A stretch of DNA of 7,250 nucleotides. Origin: JAKZSU01 sp047517485. GTDB taxonomy: Bacteria > Pseudomonadota > Alphaproteobacteria > UBA7887. Below the pieces are notes generated by a model. That model worked only from the letters and a program-made list of their open reading frames with translations. It had not been told where the DNA came from and did no database searches. Location of the stretch: assembly GCA_047517485.1 (NCBI GenBank), contig JAKZSU010000171.1, positions 1 to 7,250 of the forward strand. The letters run 5' to 3'. The position numbers and the translations under genes were made by a program. Positions 5,458-7,250 of this stretch are shown here, one piece after another (position 1 is the first letter of the stretch; each line of letters opens with the position of its first letter).

Positions 5458-6401
5458 CACGGTTTCGAACAATCCTGGCGGTGTTCTGCCTGGCGGTTTG
5501 GGCGAGCCCGACGCACGCGCAGGAGACCGAGCCTGTTGCTGCGATCGGCGTGATCCATGGCATCGATGTGGACAGCCGCGCGGTGTTCCTGAGCCACGAC
5601 CCGATCCCGGCGATCGGCTGGCCGGCGATGACGATGGATCTGAACGTCGCCCCGGATGCGGACCTGACCGGCATCGAGCCCGACATGGTGGTGCGGTTCA
5701 CCCTCGATCGCGGGCCCGACGGCATGTACCGCATCGCCACCATCGCGCCGGCACCGGAGGGCACCGCCGTCGCCGCGTCGGAGGGCGAGGCGATGGACCA
5801 CGGCACGATGGATCACGACGGCCATGCGGATCACAATATGACCCTCGACGCCGACGGCATGGTGATGAATTTCAACACCGATACCGTGCCCGAGGACTGT
5901 TCGGCGATCAGCGGCGATCATGAGTTCACCGTGCGCGTCGGCGTCAAGTATGCCGAGCCGTTCGCCGATCTGATCTATGGCTACAGCCAGTATGAATTCG
6001 CCGTCGAGCCGTGCTCGCGGGTCACCGTCACCCTGATCAACGAGGACGCCGTGCGCCACCAGTGGATGCTGCACGGATTGCCGCGCTATCTCTATCCCCA
6101 AGGCATGTTCCACATCGAGACCGCCGGCGGCGCGACCAAAACCGGCACCTTCATCGTGCCCGGCGATCAGCGGACATACCTGGTCCATTGCGACATGACC
6201 CAGCACATGGAGAAGGGCCTCAAGGCGCAATTGGTGGTCGGCGGCGGCGACGGCGTTTTGTCGAGCATCCCCGGCATCAGCGGTCCGATGATCCACGGCG
6301 CCACCGATGTGGCGGATGTCTGGTGGCACGGACTCGTCACCGCCCTGATCGGCGTGATCGGATGCGCGATCGGCGTGGTGGCGTTCCGAGCTCTGCTCTA
6401 A
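5454..6401 (+). CDS. CusF-like copper-binding domain fused to a membrane-anchored cupredoxin
   Basis: This 315-residue secreted protein has a signal peptide (1-22, THA before QE). Residues about 29-98 form a CusF-like domain: H48, W56, M59 and M61 match the Cu(I) ligands H36, W44, M47 and M49 of Escherichia coli CusF in both identity and spacing, within SHDPIPAIGWPAMTM. A linker (114-129) holds four His and three Met and probably binds copper. Residues about 155-262 form a cupredoxin: H202 in RHQW, then C246-x4-H251-x4-L256 (HCDMTQHMEKGL), with Leu at the usual axial Met position. C149 and C187 may form a disulfide. A helix at about 292-312 anchors the C-terminus. The ATGA overlap with the oxidase gene implies translational coupling. 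A periplasmic copper shuttle or electron carrier serving the oxidase or the monooxygenase is inferred. The domain assignments are strong; the partner is unknown. Confidence 0.9.
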   Translation: MTRFRTILAVFCLAVWASPTHAQETEPVAAIGVIHGIDVDSRAVFLSHDPIPAIGWPAMTMDLNVAPDADLTGIEPDMVVRFTLDRGPDGMYRIATIAPAPEGTAVAASEGEAMDHGTMDHDGHADHNMTLDADGMVMNFNTDTVPEDCSAISGDHEFTVRVGVKYAEPFADLIYGYSQYEFAVEPCSRVTVTLINEDAVRHQWMLHGLPRYLYPQGMFHIETAGGATKTGTFIVPGDQRTYLVHCDMTQHMEKGLKAQLVVGGGDGVLSSIPGISGPMIHGATDVADVWWHGLVTALIGVIGCAIGVVAFRALL

Positions 6402-7250
6402 CGCTTCTCGACGCTCCAGAAAAACGGCACCGGCGAGGCGATCAAGCCGACCAGGCTGTCGCGATAGGCCACCGGGTTGGTCCATTGGCCATAGGTGCCG
6501 TGGGTGACGACTTCGAAGGCGCGCGCCTGGATCTGTTCGGCGAGGCGTTTCTGTTCGGCCGGGTCGGAGGCGCGCGCGAACTCATCGCGCAAGGCCTCGA
6601 TCTCCGGATCGCACGGCCAGCCGAACCAGGCGCGCTCGCGGCAGCCGCCGGAGACCGCGATGTTGGCCACCGGGTTGGCGACATCGACCGCCAGCGCCCA
6701 GGTATGAAACAGGTTCCAGCCGCCTTGGCTCGGCGGCTCCATGACCGGGCGCCGCGACGTGAGCGTGCTCCAATCCATCGCCTGCATTTCGACCGCCATG
6801 CCGGCCTGGCGCAAGATTTGCGCGGTGACCAGCGAGGCGGCGTTGAGGATGGCGATATCGGTCGGCTGGAGGATCACCACCGGGGTGCCGTCATAACCCG
6901 CCTCGGCGAGCAGGGCGCGCGCCTTGTCGGCATCGACCCCGGTCAGCGCTTGGCTGCCGATAGCGGTCTCATAGGGGGTGCCGCAAGCGAATAAGGTGGG
7001 ACACGTCCGGTAGTAGGCCGGGTTGCCGACCGCGGCGCGCATATAAAGCTCCTGGTCGAGCAGCCACAGCACCGCGCGGCGCACCCGCACGTCGTCGAAC
7101 GGCGGATGCAGATGGTTCATCCGGATCCAGCCCTGGACGCCCAAGGGATCGAGGTTTTCCACCGTCACCCCCGGGCTCGCTTCCATGATCGGCAGCAGAT
7201 CGTGCGGCGGCAGCTCGAAATAGTCCATCTCGCCCGAGATCAAGGCGTTC
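6398..7250 (-). CDS. Extracytoplasmic solute-binding protein, SBP_bac_5 (peptide/nickel ABC transporter) family, C-terminal part
   Basis: The gene enters from beyond the right edge; the window holds the last 283 residues, while family members are usually about 500-550, so the signal peptide and first lobe lie outside. The frame stays open to the edge (Asn-Ala-Leu), and the Leu codon TTG at 7243-7241 is internal rather than a start. Family features are the stretch PPFDDVRVRRAVLWLLDQ, the DADKARALLAEAGYDG helix, and the C-terminal DPAEQKRLAEQIQARAFE helix. Such proteins bind peptides, nickel chelates or other small ligands in the periplasm and pass them to an ABC permease. Two cysteine pairs (in RTCPTLFACGTP and GGCRERAWFGWPC) may be disulfides. 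Its TAG stop (6400-6398) overlaps the TAA stop of the convergent cupredoxin gene. The ligand cannot be predicted, and a link to copper is not shown. Confidence 0.9.
   Translation of the reverse strand, partial: NALISGEMDYFELPPHDLLPIMEASPGVTVENLDPLGVQGWIRMNHLHPPFDDVRVRRAVLWLLDQELYMRAAVGNPAYYRTCPTLFACGTPYETAIGSQALTGVDADKARALLAEAGYDGTPVVILQPTDIAILNAASLVTAQILRQAGMAVEMQAMDWSTLTSRRPVMEPPSQGGWNLFHTWALAVDVANPVANIAVSGGCRERAWFGWPCDPEIEALRDEFARASDPAEQKRLAEQIQARAFEVVTHGTYGQWTNPVAYRDSLVGLIASPVPFFWSVEKR

Noticed and set aside
5364..6485. Long open frame on the minus strand (373 codons) opposite the cupredoxin gene
   Set aside because: Its translation is rich in His, Asp, Arg and Gly with no domain, and the plus strand encodes clear copper motifs. 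It is an antisense shadow of GC-rich coding DNA.
6011..6994. Plus-strand open frame crossing the end of the cupredoxin gene into the region opposite the solute-binding protein
   Set aside because: It has no recognisable product and shadows two real genes on opposite strands.
7241..7243. TTG as the start of the minus-strand solute-binding protein
   Set aside because: The frame remains open to the window edge, and the family's signal peptide and first lobe are missing, so this Leu is internal.

Overview
The window holds a copper membrane monooxygenase (CuMMO) operon in the canonical C-A-B order, on the + strand from about 149 to 3140. Three downstream genes on the same strand, up to 6401, look like a dedicated copper and redox module. 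One truncated gene on the opposite strand (6398-7250) closes the window. The DNA is GC-rich. The proteins look proteobacterial, perhaps alphaproteobacterial, but this is inferred from base composition and general protein character only. The gene order and strong resemblance to Methylococcus PmoA, PmoB and PmoC put the enzyme among particulate methane, ammonia or hydrocarbon monooxygenases. The A-B-C ordered pxm type is excluded by order. The substrate cannot be read from the sequence.

Layout. 1-148: leader with no recognisable gene, containing TGGGTG repeats and a small inverted repeat. 149-769: PmoC-like subunit with all six copper ligands but without the usual N-terminal ~75 residues. 770-896: spacer with a tandem 10-bp repeat and a GC-rich hairpin. 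897-1694: PmoA-like subunit. 1743-3140: PmoB-like subunit with the three-histidine copper site; its start is ambiguous and may be an AUA codon at 1779. 3082-3696: secreted, C-terminally anchored protein that overlaps the end of pmoB and probably begins with His once processed. 3760-5457: membrane-anchored two-domain multicopper oxidase with its type 1 copper in domain 1 (type C arrangement). 5454-6401: fusion of a CusF-like copper-binding domain, a His/Met-rich linker, a cupredoxin domain and a C-terminal membrane helix. 6398-7250 (minus): C-terminal part of an extracytoplasmic solute-binding protein of the peptide-transporter type (SBP_bac_5).

How the genes may work together. C, A and B should form the membrane enzyme. 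The next three products all carry a membrane anchor and a periplasmic domain, and at least two carry clear copper sites. They overlap or lie close together (59 bp overlap, 63 bp gap, 4 bp overlap), so they are probably transcribed with pmoCAB. The inferred role is copper delivery, copper oxidation state control or electron transfer for the monooxygenase. The CusF-cupredoxin fusion and the type C oxidase inside a pmoCAB operon are the most unusual parts. The opposing transporter gene is probably an unrelated neighbour, although its stop codon overlaps that of the operon's last gene.
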